Translations under genes and position numbers: made by a program | Notes under the pieces: generated by a model | Databases searched by the model: none | The model's input: only the letters and a program-made list of their open reading frames with translations | What the model was told of the DNA's origin: nothing | Shown here: piece by piece, positions 56,333-64,000 of the stretch | Layout: every line of letters begins with the position of its first letter | How positions within the stretch are numbered: the stretch's first letter is position 1 | NCBI GenBank assembly: GCA_004295085.1 | Contig: SHNF01000007.1 | Coordinates: forward strand, 32,364-96,363 | Direction of reading: 5' to 3' | Length of the DNA stretch: 64,000 bases | From: Planctomycetota bacterium | GTDB taxonomy: Bacteria; Planctomycetota; UBA1135

Positions 56333-57514
56333 CTACCACCCGGCCAGGGACACGACCTCGTCCCAGCGCACGCCGAGCGCCGCCTGCGCCGTCCGCGCCA
56401 GCGCGGCCGCGTCCGGCAGACGCAGGTGCACCGTCGTGTGGACGTGCTCGTGGGACTGCCCCGGAGCCAGCTCCAGGGCCGGCGACGAGGACTCCAGCTC
56501 GAAGAACGGCTCCGGGCCGCCGTGGTTGTAGGAGTTGGCGACGTCGCCGTGGTAGGGCTCGGGGTGCTCCGGGTTCCACAGCTCGTTGACGTACGGCGCC
56601 GTGCGGTCCAGGGGGCCGTACTGCACCAGCGTCAGCACGCGCGTGTCCGGGTCGTAAGCGCCCAGCACCGGCTGGGCGTGCTCCGCGTACAGGCCGATCT
56701 TGCTGCGGTACTGCGCGTCGGCCCGGAACAGCACGAAGTTGGAGCCACGGCGCAGCCGGTCCGCCGCGAGCGGTCCGAAGTACGCGGTCTGCACCGGGTC
56801 GCCGCCAGCGCCGGCGCGGAACGGCGCGATCACGAAGGCGCGCGGCCCGGGCCGGAACATGCTCAGGATCCAGATGCAGGGCAGGCCCGACTCGCGGGCC
56901 CAGGCCCGGCCGCCGCGGTTCTCGACCTGGTTGACGCTGCGGAAGGCGACCCATTGCGCCGCGGGCGGCAGCGGCCCGCCGGTCAGGCGCTCGACCTCGG
57001 CCGCGGGCGGCGCCTCCACGCGCCGCGTCACGCGCAGCTCGAACGCGGTGCCCAGGCGGTTGCGCAGCTGCATGTCGCGCTGCATCTCCACTGCCGACGC
57101 GCTCGCGCGCAGCACGCGGAACGCGCCCTGGTTGAGGTCGGCGGGCACCTGCCAGTTGGCCAGCACCTGCTCCTGCCCCGGAGCGAAGTACAAGGCGTAC
57201 GCGCCGCCCTCGGGCCCAATCCAGAAGCGGTCTTCGCCGCCGAAGTTCAGGAACGGCGCGCTCGCCGGCGGCTGGCGCACCAGCGCGTGGTTCACGAAGC
57301 CCAGGCTCTGGTCGTCGCCCAGCGTGCTGGTCATGACGCGTCCCTGCAGCTGCGGCGCCACCACGAAGCTGCCGGTGCCGCTGTGCAGCAGCAGGACGTC
57401 GCCGCGGGAGCGGAGCAGCGCGGCGTCGTCGCGGAAGCTCGTGGAAGGGGGCTGGGCGGCGGAGCAGGCGGCGGTCACGGCCAGGAGCAAGGGAAACGCG
57501 GCTGCGGGCCTCAT
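56333..57514 (-). CDS. DUF6786-family lipoprotein
   Basis: The 393-residue protein has a lipoprotein signal (LLLAVTAACSA, Cys near residue 17). It matches the DUF6786 pattern I know: PQLQGRVMTSTLGDDQSLGFVNHALV, FLNFGGEDRFWIGPEGGAYALYF, and later EPYHGDVANSYNHGGPEPFFELES. The fold is likely a galactose mutarotase-like beta-sandwich. It lies 36 bp from a GH172 gene on the other strand, suggesting a sugar-related role outside the cytoplasm. The stop is followed closely by phhB. Confidence 0.8.
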   Translation of the reverse strand: MRPAAAFPLLLAVTAACSAAQPPSTSFRDDAALLRSRGDVLLLHSGTGSFVVAPQLQGRVMTSTLGDDQSLGFVNHALVRQPPASAPFLNFGGEDRFWIGPEGGAYALYFAPGQEQVLANWQVPADLNQGAFRVLRASASAVEMQRDMQLRNRLGTAFELRVTRRVEAPPAAEVERLTGGPLPPAAQWVAFRSVNQVENRGGRAWARESGLPCIWILSMFRPGPRAFVIAPFRAGAGGDPVQTAYFGPLAADRLRRGSNFVLFRADAQYRSKIGLYAEHAQPVLGAYDPDTRVLTLVQYGPLDRTAPYVNELWNPEHPEPYHGDVANSYNHGGPEPFFELESSSPALELAPGQSHEHVHTTVHLRLPDAAALARTAQAALGVRWDEVVSLAGW

Positions 57515-57520
57515 GCACGC

Positions 57521-57526
57521 AAGATA
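57521..57526 (-). promoter_or_regulatory. Candidate -10 element (TATCTT) for the DUF6786 gene
   Basis: On the minus strand TATCTT ends 6 nt before ATG 57514. It is back-to-back with the box for the GH172 gene. Confidence 0.42.
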
Positions 57527-57538
57527 ACGCCGCTCCGA

Positions 57539-57544
57539 TAGGCT
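57539..57544 (+). promoter_or_regulatory. Candidate -10 element (TAGGCT) for the GH172 gene
   Basis: TAGGCT ends 6 nt before ATG 57551, inside a 36-bp divergent gap. Confidence 0.42.
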
Positions 57545-57550
57545 GCCGGC

Positions 57551-58612
57551 ATGGCCCTGGAGCATCTTTCCCGGCTGCGTCGCGCCCGGCGGCGGCGCCA
57601 GTCCTCGTACGACCGCAGCGGGGGCAACGACGACTTCGCCGGCATCGCCGCCGGGGCCGCGCACCGGCTGGGCGAGCTGGAGGGCCCGGGCGTCATCCGC
57701 CACCTGTGGATGACCGCCATCGGGCCGGACCCGGACCTGCTGCGCATGGCCAGCCTGCGCATCTGGTGGGACGGCGCGGCGCAGCCGAGCGTGGACGCGC
57801 CCTTGAGCGATTTCTTCGGCGTCGGCTTCGGCGCGACCGCGAACTTCGCCAGCCTGCCGCTGCACATGGCGCCGCAGGACGGCAGAGGCATGAACTGCTT
57901 CTTCCCGATGCCGTTCCGCCGCGGCGCCCGCGTCGAAGTGCTCAACGAGAGCGACCAGCCGATCTCCCACTTCTATTACTACCTGGACTGGGAGCAGGGC
58001 GACGCCGTCGCCGAGGACGAGGCCTACTTCCACGCCTGGTTCAACCGCCAGAACCCCACCGACGGCATCTCCGACGCCGGCCTCAGCAATCGCGACTACC
58101 AGCTGGGTGGCACCAACCCGGCCGGCGCCGGCAACTACGTCGTGCTGGATTGCGCCGGCCGCGGCCACTACGTCGGCTGCGTGCTCAGCGTGCACAACCT
58201 GCGGCTCACCGAGCAGCACAACTGGTACGGCGAGGGCGACGACATGATCTTCATCGACGGCGAGGAGCACCCGAGCCTGCACGGCACCGGCACGGAGGAC
58301 TACTTCAACGGCGCGTGGTGCCCCAGCCAGGCGTACTGCGGGCCCTACGCCGGCATCACCCTGCCCGGCGGCGTCAACTACGGCGGGCGCTCCAGCATGT
58401 ACCGCTTCCACGTGGAGGACCCGGTGATGTTCGAGCGCCACATCCGCGTCACGATCGAGCACGGACACGCCAACCGCCGCAGCGACGACTGGTCCTCCGT
58501 CGCCTACTGGTACGCCGAGCGCCCGGGCGTGCCGCAGCTGGCGCGCATCCCCGCGTCCGCGCGCCGGCCGTATCCGCCGGACCACGCGCCGGGCCTGGCC
58601 TGCACCGAGTAG
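57551..58612 (+). CDS. GH172 (DUF2961) glycoside hydrolase family protein
   Basis: The 353-residue protein has the DUF2961 pattern now placed in GH172, whose characterised members act on difructose dianhydride and alpha-D-fructofuranosidic or arabinofuranosidic bonds. Visible motifs are VIRHLWMTAI, SDFFGVGFG, GMNCFFPMPFRRGARVEV, QHNWYGEGDDMIFIDGEEHPSLHGTGTEDYF (Glu249 is likely catalytic) and RFHVEDPVMFERHIRVTIEHG. The N-terminus is basic without a signal peptide, so a cytoplasmic place is implied. It is followed 4 nt later by a second glycosidase, so they probably share a transcript. Confidence 0.88.
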   Translation: MALEHLSRLRRARRRRQSSYDRSGGNDDFAGIAAGAAHRLGELEGPGVIRHLWMTAIGPDPDLLRMASLRIWWDGAAQPSVDAPLSDFFGVGFGATANFASLPLHMAPQDGRGMNCFFPMPFRRGARVEVLNESDQPISHFYYYLDWEQGDAVAEDEAYFHAWFNRQNPTDGISDAGLSNRDYQLGGTNPAGAGNYVVLDCAGRGHYVGCVLSVHNLRLTEQHNWYGEGDDMIFIDGEEHPSLHGTGTEDYFNGAWCPSQAYCGPYAGITLPGGVNYGGRSSMYRFHVEDPVMFERHIRVTIEHGHANRRSDDWSSVAYWYAERPGVPQLARIPASARRPYPPDHAPGLACTE

Positions 58613-58616
58613 CCGC

Positions 58617-60233
58617 GTGGGCCGTGTCGCCGACTTTCCGGACGTGCTGCGCCTGCGCGGCCCGGACGGGCGTGTGACCGGCCTGTTCAGCGACTGCGGC
58701 GCCTGGTTCGGCGTCACCTGGGGCGAGCGCGCCCACCTGGAGCTGCGCACGTTCTGGAACGAGCGCGCGCACGCGCTGCAGCTGACGCCCGCGCCGGTGC
58801 GCGCGCGGCGCGTGTGGGCCGATCGCCTGGAGCTGGAGCACGCGGACGGCGCGCAGGCGCGCGTCGGTTTCGCCTCGGCCGACGCGCTGGTGATCGAGCA
58901 CGTGCACGCGCAGCCGCCGCAGCCGGCCACCGAGCTGCCGTTCTCGGTGGCGCGCGTGGGCGAGCGCTGCTGGCGCGTGGTGGTGGTGCCGGAGGGCGGC
59001 GCGGTGGCGGACGCCGACTGCTTCGAGCGCAACCGCCGCCGCTGGGACCTCTGGTTCGAGCGCGCGTTCGCGCCGCACGCCGCGCGCGCGCAGCCGGCGG
59101 ACACGGCGCTGGCGCGGGCCGTGGCCACGCTGTTCTGGAACTGGCGCGCGCCGCGCCGCGAGCTGGCGCACGCGGGCGTCATTCCGTCGCCGTTCGCCTA
59201 CCTCGGCTACTGGGGCTGGGATTCCTGGAAACACGCGCACGCCCTCAGCCGGCTGGAGCCGGCACTGGCGGCCGAGCAGCTGCGCGCCATGTTCTCGCGC
59301 CAGCGCCGCGACGGCATGGTCCCGGACACGGTCATGCCGCGGGCCAGCCTGGACAACTGGAGCAACTCCAAGCCGCCCATGGCGGGATGGGCCCTGGAAG
59401 CGGTGTGGCGCCACGGCGGCGACCGCGGGCTGGTGGCGGACCTGTATCCGCGCAACGCGGCGTTCCTGGCCTGGTGGCGCCAGCAGCGCGGCAGCGGCGG
59501 CGAGCCCTTCCTGCGCTGCGGCGGAGTGGATCGTGAGACCGCGGCCTGGGACAGCGGCTGGGACGATTCGGTGCGCTTCGCCGGCGCGGAGCTGGAGAGC
59601 GGCGTGGGGCCCTGGCGGCTGTTCGACCTGTGGCAGCCGGACCTGAACGCCTACCTGCTGGCGGAGTACCGGGCCATGGCGCGGCTGGCTCCGAGCGCCG
59701 GCGCGGACCCGGCGCCCTGGGAGGAGCAGGCGCGGCAGCTGCAGGTGCTGCTGCGCGAGCGCCTGTGGGACGAGTCCGTGGGAGCGTTCGTGGACCGCCG
59801 CGCGCGCGACGGCGCCAGCACCGGCGTCCTGAGCGCGGCGGCGTGGCTGCCGGCGTGGGCGGGCGCGGCCAGCGCGCGGCAGCAGGCGCGCCTGGCGCAG
59901 ACGCTGTCCGATCCGCGCCACTTCGCGACGCCGCTGCCGTTCCCGGCGCTGGCCGCGTCGGCGTCCGGCTTCGATCCGGACGGCTACTGGAACGGCGCCG
60001 TGTGGCTGGATCACGCCGCGCTGGCGCTGCACGTGCTGGGGCCGGCCGGCGCGGAGCCCGCGCGCCGGCTGTGGGACGCGGCCGCGGACGGCGGCGCGCT
60101 CTACGAGTGCTACTCGCCGCTAAGCGGGCGCCCGTGCGCCGGGCGGCGCGAAGCGGTGCCGCAGTTCTCCTGGAGCGCGGCGGCGCTGCTGGAGATGGCC
60201 GCCGGCGGACCGGAGCCCGCGCCGACCGGATAG
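58617..60233 (+). CDS. GH63/GH37-like (alpha/alpha)6 glycosidase
   Basis: The 538-residue protein shows barrel motifs of the MGH1/trehalase-like group: YLGYWGWDSWKHAHALS, DSGWDDSVRF, GFDPDGYWNGAVWLDHAALA, YECYSPLSGRP, and QFSWSAAALLEM. An N-terminal beta-sandwich covers residues 1-150. Such enzymes hydrolyse alpha-linked gluco- or manno-oligosaccharides by inversion. The start GTG 58617 is 4 nt after the GH172 stop. It has no signal peptide. The sugar is not decidable from sequence. Confidence 0.85.
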   Translation: MGRVADFPDVLRLRGPDGRVTGLFSDCGAWFGVTWGERAHLELRTFWNERAHALQLTPAPVRARRVWADRLELEHADGAQARVGFASADALVIEHVHAQPPQPATELPFSVARVGERCWRVVVVPEGGAVADADCFERNRRRWDLWFERAFAPHAARAQPADTALARAVATLFWNWRAPRRELAHAGVIPSPFAYLGYWGWDSWKHAHALSRLEPALAAEQLRAMFSRQRRDGMVPDTVMPRASLDNWSNSKPPMAGWALEAVWRHGGDRGLVADLYPRNAAFLAWWRQQRGSGGEPFLRCGGVDRETAAWDSGWDDSVRFAGAELESGVGPWRLFDLWQPDLNAYLLAEYRAMARLAPSAGADPAPWEEQARQLQVLLRERLWDESVGAFVDRRARDGASTGVLSAAAWLPAWAGAASARQQARLAQTLSDPRHFATPLPFPALAASASGFDPDGYWNGAVWLDHAALALHVLGPAGAEPARRLWDAAADGGALYECYSPLSGRPCAGRREAVPQFSWSAAALLEMAAGGPEPAPTG

Positions 60234-60236
60234 AAT
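60231..60236 (+). promoter_or_regulatory. Candidate -10 element (TAGAAT) for pssA
   Basis: TAGAAT ends 8 nt before ATG 60245 and its TAG is also the stop codon of the glycosidase gene. The same hexamer and spacing occur at cysS. Confidence 0.5.
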
Positions 60237-60244
60237 TGCGCGCG

Positions 60245-61090
60245 ATGCCGACCGTGCGCCGCATCCGGCCGGTGCGCTTCCTGCCGAGCCTGGCCACGCT
60301 GGCCAACCTCGCCTGCGGCGTCGGGGCCTTGATGTACCTGATGGACGCCGCGCGCACCGGCAACCTGCACCTGCTGACCCGCGCCGGCTGGCTGCTGGTG
60401 CTCGCCACCGTGTTCGACGCCCTGGACGGGAAGCTGGCGCGCCTCACCCGCGGCACCAGCAGTATCGGCGCGCAGCTCGACAGCCTGGCCGACCTGGTGA
60501 CGTTCGGCGTGGTGCCGGCCATGCTGGCGCGCAGCCTGGTGATCCTGGACGGGCCGGCTCACGAGATCCGCATGCATCCGCGGCTCCTGGTGGTCGCGCC
60601 CATCCTGTACGCGCTGTGCGCGGCACTGCGCCTGGCGCGCTTCAACGTGCAGCACGCCAACGAGGAGGGGGACGCCGACCACGGCGACTTCGTGGGCCTG
60701 CCCTCGCCGGCGGCGGCGGCGCTGCCGATCGCCATGGTGCTGTTCTACTTCGGCCTGAACGATCCGAGCTTCCTGCTGCACCCCGGCCCGGAGGCGCAGT
60801 TCACGCTGCGCGAGGTCATCCTGCGCGCCCTGCCCTTCGTGCTGGTCCTCAACGGCGCGCTCATGGTCACGCGCATCCGCTACCCGCACTTCATGGCCTG
60901 GCTGAGCCGCCAGCGCCGCCCCTTCCCCTGGCTGGCGGAGATCCTGGTCATCGGCGGGCTGCTGCTGATCGAGCCGGAGCTGGCCCTGCTGCTGGCGAGC
61001 CTGGTGTTCCTCGTGGTTCCGGCGCTGACGGCCCTGTACCGGGCGGTGTTCCGGCGGGGGGCGAGCGCCGAGCACCTCGAGACTCGCTGA
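60245..61090 (+). CDS. pssA: CDP-diacylglycerol-serine O-phosphatidyltransferase
   Basis: The 281-residue membrane protein has the CDP-alcohol phosphotransferase motif: DALDGKLARLTRG followed by SSIGAQLDSLADLV, giving the DxxDG-AR-G-D-D metal and nucleotide site. RLARFNVQ and DFVGLPSPAAAAL are typical of PssA type II rather than PgsA. It makes phosphatidylserine, the precursor of phosphatidylethanolamine, at the inner membrane. Four lipid/cofactor genes follow in the same direction. Confidence 0.88.
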   Translation: MPTVRRIRPVRFLPSLATLANLACGVGALMYLMDAARTGNLHLLTRAGWLLVLATVFDALDGKLARLTRGTSSIGAQLDSLADLVTFGVVPAMLARSLVILDGPAHEIRMHPRLLVVAPILYALCAALRLARFNVQHANEEGDADHGDFVGLPSPAAAALPIAMVLFYFGLNDPSFLLHPGPEAQFTLREVILRALPFVLVLNGALMVTRIRYPHFMAWLSRQRRPFPWLAEILVIGGLLLIEPELALLLASLVFLVVPALTALYRAVFRRGASAEHLETR

Positions 61091-61096
61091 GACTCC

Positions 61097-61555
61097 ATGA
61101 GCGACGTGTTCGTGGGGCTCGGCTCGAACCTGGGTGACCGGACGGCGCACTTGCGCTACGCCCTGCGCGCCCTGCACGGATTGCCGGGCACGCGCCTGGC
61201 CGCGGTGAGCCGCCTGCACGAGACCGCTCCCGCGGGCGGGCCGCCGCAGCCGCCGTACCTGAACGCGGTGGCGCGCCTGGAGTCGTGCCTGCGCCCGGTC
61301 CAGCTCCTGGCGCGCCTGCAGCGCCTGGAATGGCGGCGCGGCCGGGTGCGGCGCGAACGCGACGGTCCGCGCACCCTGGACCTGGACCTGCTGCTCTACG
61401 ACGCGGCGCGCTGCAGCGACGCGTACCTGACCCTGCCGCACCCGCGCCTGGAGCAGCGCCGCTTCGTGCTGGAGCCCTTGTGCGAGCTGGCGCCGGTCCT
61501 GGTCCTGCACAGCGGCCGCACCGTGCGCGAGTCCCTGCGCGCGCTGCCGGCATGA
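61097..61555 (+). CDS. folK: 2-amino-4-hydroxy-6-hydroxymethyldihydropteridine diphosphokinase
   Basis: The 152-residue folate enzyme transfers pyrophosphate from ATP to the pterin. It has FVGLGSNLGDR, YLNAVARLES, LQRLEWRRGRVRRERDGPRTLDLDLLLYD (ATP and metal-binding core) and LPHPRLEQRRFVLEPLCELAP. It overlaps panC by ATGA and follows pssA by 6 nt. No folB or folP is near. Confidence 0.95.
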   Translation: MSDVFVGLGSNLGDRTAHLRYALRALHGLPGTRLAAVSRLHETAPAGGPPQPPYLNAVARLESCLRPVQLLARLQRLEWRRGRVRRERDGPRTLDLDLLLYDAARCSDAYLTLPHPRLEQRRFVLEPLCELAPVLVLHSGRTVRESLRALPA

Positions 61556-62409
61556 TCCTACGCCTGCGCACGCGCGAGGAGCTGGCGCGCTGGCGCGCGC
61601 GGCTGGCGCCGGGAGCCGCGCTCGGCTTCGTGCCCACCATGGGCGCACTGCACGCCGGCCACCAGTCGCTGGTGGTGGCGGCGCGGCGCGAGTGCGACGC
61701 CGTCCTGGCCTCGGTGTTCGTGAACCCGCTGCAGTTCGACCAGCGCGACGACTTCGAGCGCTATCCCCGCACCGAGGACGCCGACTGCGAGCTTCTGCAC
61801 GCCAGCGGCGCGGACGCCGTCTATCTCCCCGCCGCCGCCGACGTGTACCGCCCGGGTGCCGCCGCGCGCGTGCTGCCGGGGCCGGCCGGGGCCGATTTCG
61901 AGGGCCGCCTGCGGCCCGGCCACTTCGCCGGCGTGCTCACGGTGGTGCTCAAGCTGCTGCAGCGCGCGCGGCCGCACCGGGCCTATTTCGGCGAGAAGGA
62001 CGCCCAGCAGCTGTTCCTGGTGCGCGAGCTGGTGGCCGATCTGGACGTGCCGGTGGCGATCCGCCCGTGCCCGACCGTGCGCGAGGCCGACGGGCTGGCG
62101 CTGAGCAGCCGCAACGCCCGCCTGGACGCGGCCGCGCGCGCGCAGGCACCGGTCCTGTTCCGGGCGCTGCGGGCCGCGGTTGCGCTGTACGCCGCCGGCG
62201 AGCGCCGCCCGCCCGCGCTCGAGCACGGCATGCGCACGGTCTATGCCGCCGCCGGAATCATCCCCGATTACGCCGCCGTGGTGGACGATGCCACCTTCCT
62301 GGCGCCGCAGGACGGCGCTGGGGCCGATGCCGGCGCCTGGCGCGCCATCACCGCGGCCCGCATCGGCGGCACGCGCCTCCTGGACAACCTGGCGCTGGCG
62401 GCATGCTGA
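61552..62409 (+). CDS. panC: Pantothenate synthetase
   Basis: The 285-residue enzyme ligates pantoate and beta-alanine. Motifs are FVPTMGALHAGHQSLV with the HIGH-like GHQSL, SVFVNPLQFDQRDDFERYPRT, RPGHFAGVLTVVLKL, YFGEKDAQQLFLVREL and ADGLALSSRNARL. The nucleotide-binding KMSKS-like part is SSRNARL. It starts at the folK stop and is overlapped by ispE. A DUF2520 gene (panE-like) lies two genes downstream. Confidence 0.96.
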   Translation: MILRLRTREELARWRARLAPGAALGFVPTMGALHAGHQSLVVAARRECDAVLASVFVNPLQFDQRDDFERYPRTEDADCELLHASGADAVYLPAAADVYRPGAAARVLPGPAGADFEGRLRPGHFAGVLTVVLKLLQRARPHRAYFGEKDAQQLFLVRELVADLDVPVAIRPCPTVREADGLALSSRNARLDAAARAQAPVLFRALRAAVALYAAGERRPPALEHGMRTVYAAAGIIPDYAAVVDDATFLAPQDGAGADAGAWRAITAARIGGTRLLDNLALAAC

Positions 62410-63290
62410 CGAGCTGGCGCCTGCCGGCCAAGATCAACTGGAGCCTGCACGTGCTGGGCCGGCGCGCCGACGGCTACCACGAGCTGCGCTCCTGGTTCGT
62501 GGCCCTGAGCCTGTGCGACCGCCTGGTGGCGGTTCCAGGCGTCTCCGGCCCCGTGCAGGTCACGGGCGAGGCGGCGGCCGGGGTGCCCGCGGGCGCGGCG
62601 AACCTGGTGGCGGCGGCGGAGCAGTCCTGGCGCGCTGCCGGCGGCGCGGCGCCACCCGTGCGCTGGCTGCTGGAGAAGCGCATTCCGGCGGGCGCCGGGC
62701 TGGGCGGCGGCAGCAGCGACGCCGCGGGCGCGCTGCGCGCCCTGGAGCACCACGCCAGCCGCGCCCTGGGCCCGGAGGCCTGCGCGCACCTAGCGGCCGC
62801 GCTGGGCAGCGACGTCCCGTTCTTCTTCTCCGGCGCGGACGCCGAGCTGCGCGGCGGCCGCGGCGAGATCCTGCTGCGCCGCGCGCCCGTGCCGCGCCTG
62901 CGCGTCGCGCTTGCCGTCCCGCCGTTCCCGGTGTCCACGGCCGCGGTGTACGCGGCCTTCGCGGCCGGTGCCGTGCCGGGGCAGCTTCCGGCGGACCTGG
63001 CGGCGGAATCGGCAGCGGCGGCAGCGGCGGCAGCGCTGCCGGCGCGGCCGGCGGGCAACGACCTGGCCGCCGCCGCTTACCGTGCGTTCCCGGAGCTGGC
63101 GCGCTTCGCGCAGCGGCTCGCGGCCTTCGCGCCGTTCCAGCTCAGCGGCAGCGGCGGCGCGCACTTCGCGCCGCTGCCGGAAAGCGGCCTGGATGTGGCA
63201 GCATTGCGCGCCGCCTTGCCGCCGGGATCCCGCGTGCTGCTGACCGAGCTGCAGCACGGTCCCGTCGTGGCGGCGCAGCCGTCCGCATGA
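62403..63290 (+). CDS. ispE: 4-diphosphocytidyl-2-C-methyl-D-erythritol kinase
   Basis: The 295-residue GHMP kinase of the non-mevalonate isoprenoid pathway begins LPAKINWSLHVLGRRADGYHEL. The ATP-binding PAGAGLGGGSSDAAGAL and SDVPFFFSG are diagnostic, and SGSGGAHFAPLP is the third GHMP motif. The middle has an alanine-rich stretch (residues 200-215). It overlaps panC by 7 nt and the DUF2520 gene by 4 nt, so translation is coupled. Confidence 0.95.
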   Translation: MLTSWRLPAKINWSLHVLGRRADGYHELRSWFVALSLCDRLVAVPGVSGPVQVTGEAAAGVPAGAANLVAAAEQSWRAAGGAAPPVRWLLEKRIPAGAGLGGGSSDAAGALRALEHHASRALGPEACAHLAAALGSDVPFFFSGADAELRGGRGEILLRRAPVPRLRVALAVPPFPVSTAAVYAAFAAGAVPGQLPADLAAESAAAAAAAALPARPAGNDLAAAAYRAFPELARFAQRLAAFAPFQLSGSGGAHFAPLPESGLDVAALRAALPPGSRVLLTELQHGPVVAAQPSA

Positions 63291-64000
63291 AACGCGCCCG
63301 CCGACCTCCGCGCCCGAGGCGCCTGACCCTGGTGGTCGGGACCGGCCGCGTGGGCCTGGCGCTGGCGTACGCTCAGGCGCGCTACGGCGACGTGGTGCTG
63401 CTGCTGGGGCGCCGGCGCGGCCCGTGGACGCGCTGGGCCGCGCGCCAGGGCATCGAAGGCCTGACGCAGCTCGAGGCCGGCCGCCACGCTCCGGACCTGG
63501 TCCTGCTGGCCGTGGCGGACGAGGCGCTGGCGCAGGTCGCGGGCGAGGTCGCCGCCGCGCTGGCGCCGCAGCCGCGGCGCCTGGTGGCGCACGTGAGCGG
63601 CCTGCACGGGCTGGGCCCGCTCGCGCCCTTCGCCCGCCGCGGCGCCGCCGTGGCCGCCCTGCATCCGGTGCTGCCGTTCTCCGGTCCCGACCAGATGCTC
63701 CTGGACCTGCAGGGCGCGCCGGTCACCGTGCTCGCGGGCCGCGGCGCGCGCGCCCGTTCGCTGCAGCTGCTGGCGCGTTGGGGCGCGCGGCCGCTGCTGC
63801 TGCGGCCGGGCGTGGACCGGCGCCGCTACCACCTGGGCTTGTCGCTCGCCGCCAACCACGTCACGGCGCTGCTCGCCTGGTCGGAAGCGCTGCTGGCGCC
63901 GGCCCTGCGCGCACAGGCGCGCCGCGGCGCGTGCCGTCTGGCCGCCGCCGCGGTGGCGCGCGTGCAGGCGCTGGGCCCGGAGCAGGCCCTCACCGGCCCG
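63287..64000 (+). CDS. Rossmann-like/DUF2520 protein (3' end outside window)
   Basis: The visible 238 codons show an N-terminal NAD(P)-binding loop (LVVGTGRVGLALAYAQARYG), LVLLAVADEALAQVAGE, the serine-containing VAHVSGLHGLGPLAPFARRG, AALHPVLPFSG and the helical DUF2520 portion (YHLGLSLAANHVTALLAWSEALL). Such proteins are often encoded near panB/panC and are suggested to act as ketopantoate reductase-like enzymes, though this is unproven. It follows panC-ispE here, which fits. The gene runs off the right edge. Confidence 0.82.
   Translation, partial: MKRARRPPRPRRLTLVVGTGRVGLALAYAQARYGDVVLLLGRRRGPWTRWAARQGIEGLTQLEAGRHAPDLVLLAVADEALAQVAGEVAAALAPQPRRLVAHVSGLHGLGPLAPFARRGAAVAALHPVLPFSGPDQMLLDLQGAPVTVLAGRGARARSLQLLARWGARPLLLRPGVDRRRYHLGLSLAANHVTALLAWSEALLAPALRAQARRGACRLAAAAVARVQALGPEQALTGP

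Overview
This is a very GC-rich bacterial chromosome segment with densely packed, often 4-nt-overlapping genes. It most likely comes from a member of the Planctomycetota or a close relative. The evidence is lineage-flavoured content rather than a marker gene: a MoxR / DUF58 / BatA-type / VWA gene convoy carrying a PQQ-type propeller and a prenyltransferase-repeat protein, GH172 (DUF2961) and DUF6786 proteins, a Ser/Thr kinase fused to an ATPase module, and secreted beta-helix, FG-GAP and subtilase proteins. No rRNA, tRNA, CRISPR array or insertion sequence was found.

Layout. 1-3.7 kb: a kinase-ATPase gene (cut by the left edge) back-to-back with cysS. 3.7-8.6 kb: a small lipoprotein, then two secreted proteins in a stretch of visibly lower GC. 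8.6-13.7 kb (minus): nusA-infB-rbfA-trmH-like translation operon preceded by a row of hairpins and a terminator-like structure. 13.7-16.9 kb (plus): thiS-thiG, a CPBP protease, a gamma carbonic anhydrase-like protein and a LarE-type sulfur transferase, nearly all overlapping. 16.9-33.0 kb (minus): the nine-gene MoxR convoy. 33.0-37.0 kb (minus): a FtsB-like protein, enolase, an M28 peptidase and a thioesterase. 37.1-40.1 kb (plus): a CAX-type antiporter and an ABC-F ATPase. 40.1-44.7 kb (minus): a subtilase, a VOC protein, a lipoprotein, a DUF3303-like protein and a TlpA-like protein. 44.8-45.6 kb: a start-less zinc-ribbon remnant and a YCII protein. 45.7-52.0 kb (plus): a GH2-like glycosidase with an ABC sugar importer whose binding protein is fused to its permease. 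52.2-56.3 kb: a three-part secreted protein, a cupin, an unknown protein and pterin dehydratase. 56.3-60.2 kb: DUF6786 divergent from GH172 and a GH63/GH37-like glycosidase. 60.2-64 kb (plus): pssA-folK-panC-ispE-DUF2520 (cut by the right edge).

How the genes work together. Several clusters are housekeeping (nusA-infB, thiamine thiazole synthesis, eno-ftsB, pssA-folK-panC-ispE). The 45.7-60.2 kb region reads as a carbohydrate uptake and breakdown locus. The 16.9-33.0 kb convoy looks like one translationally coupled membrane/periplasmic system of unknown job.

The most notable signal not named by gene annotation is a TAnnnT element, ending about 5-11 nt before the start codon, at roughly half of the operon-leading genes. 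Together with divergent start codons only 17 bp and 36 bp apart, this suggests that leaderless transcription is common here. The second is the hairpin array with a GNRA-capped 12-bp terminator in front of nusA, a candidate attenuator.
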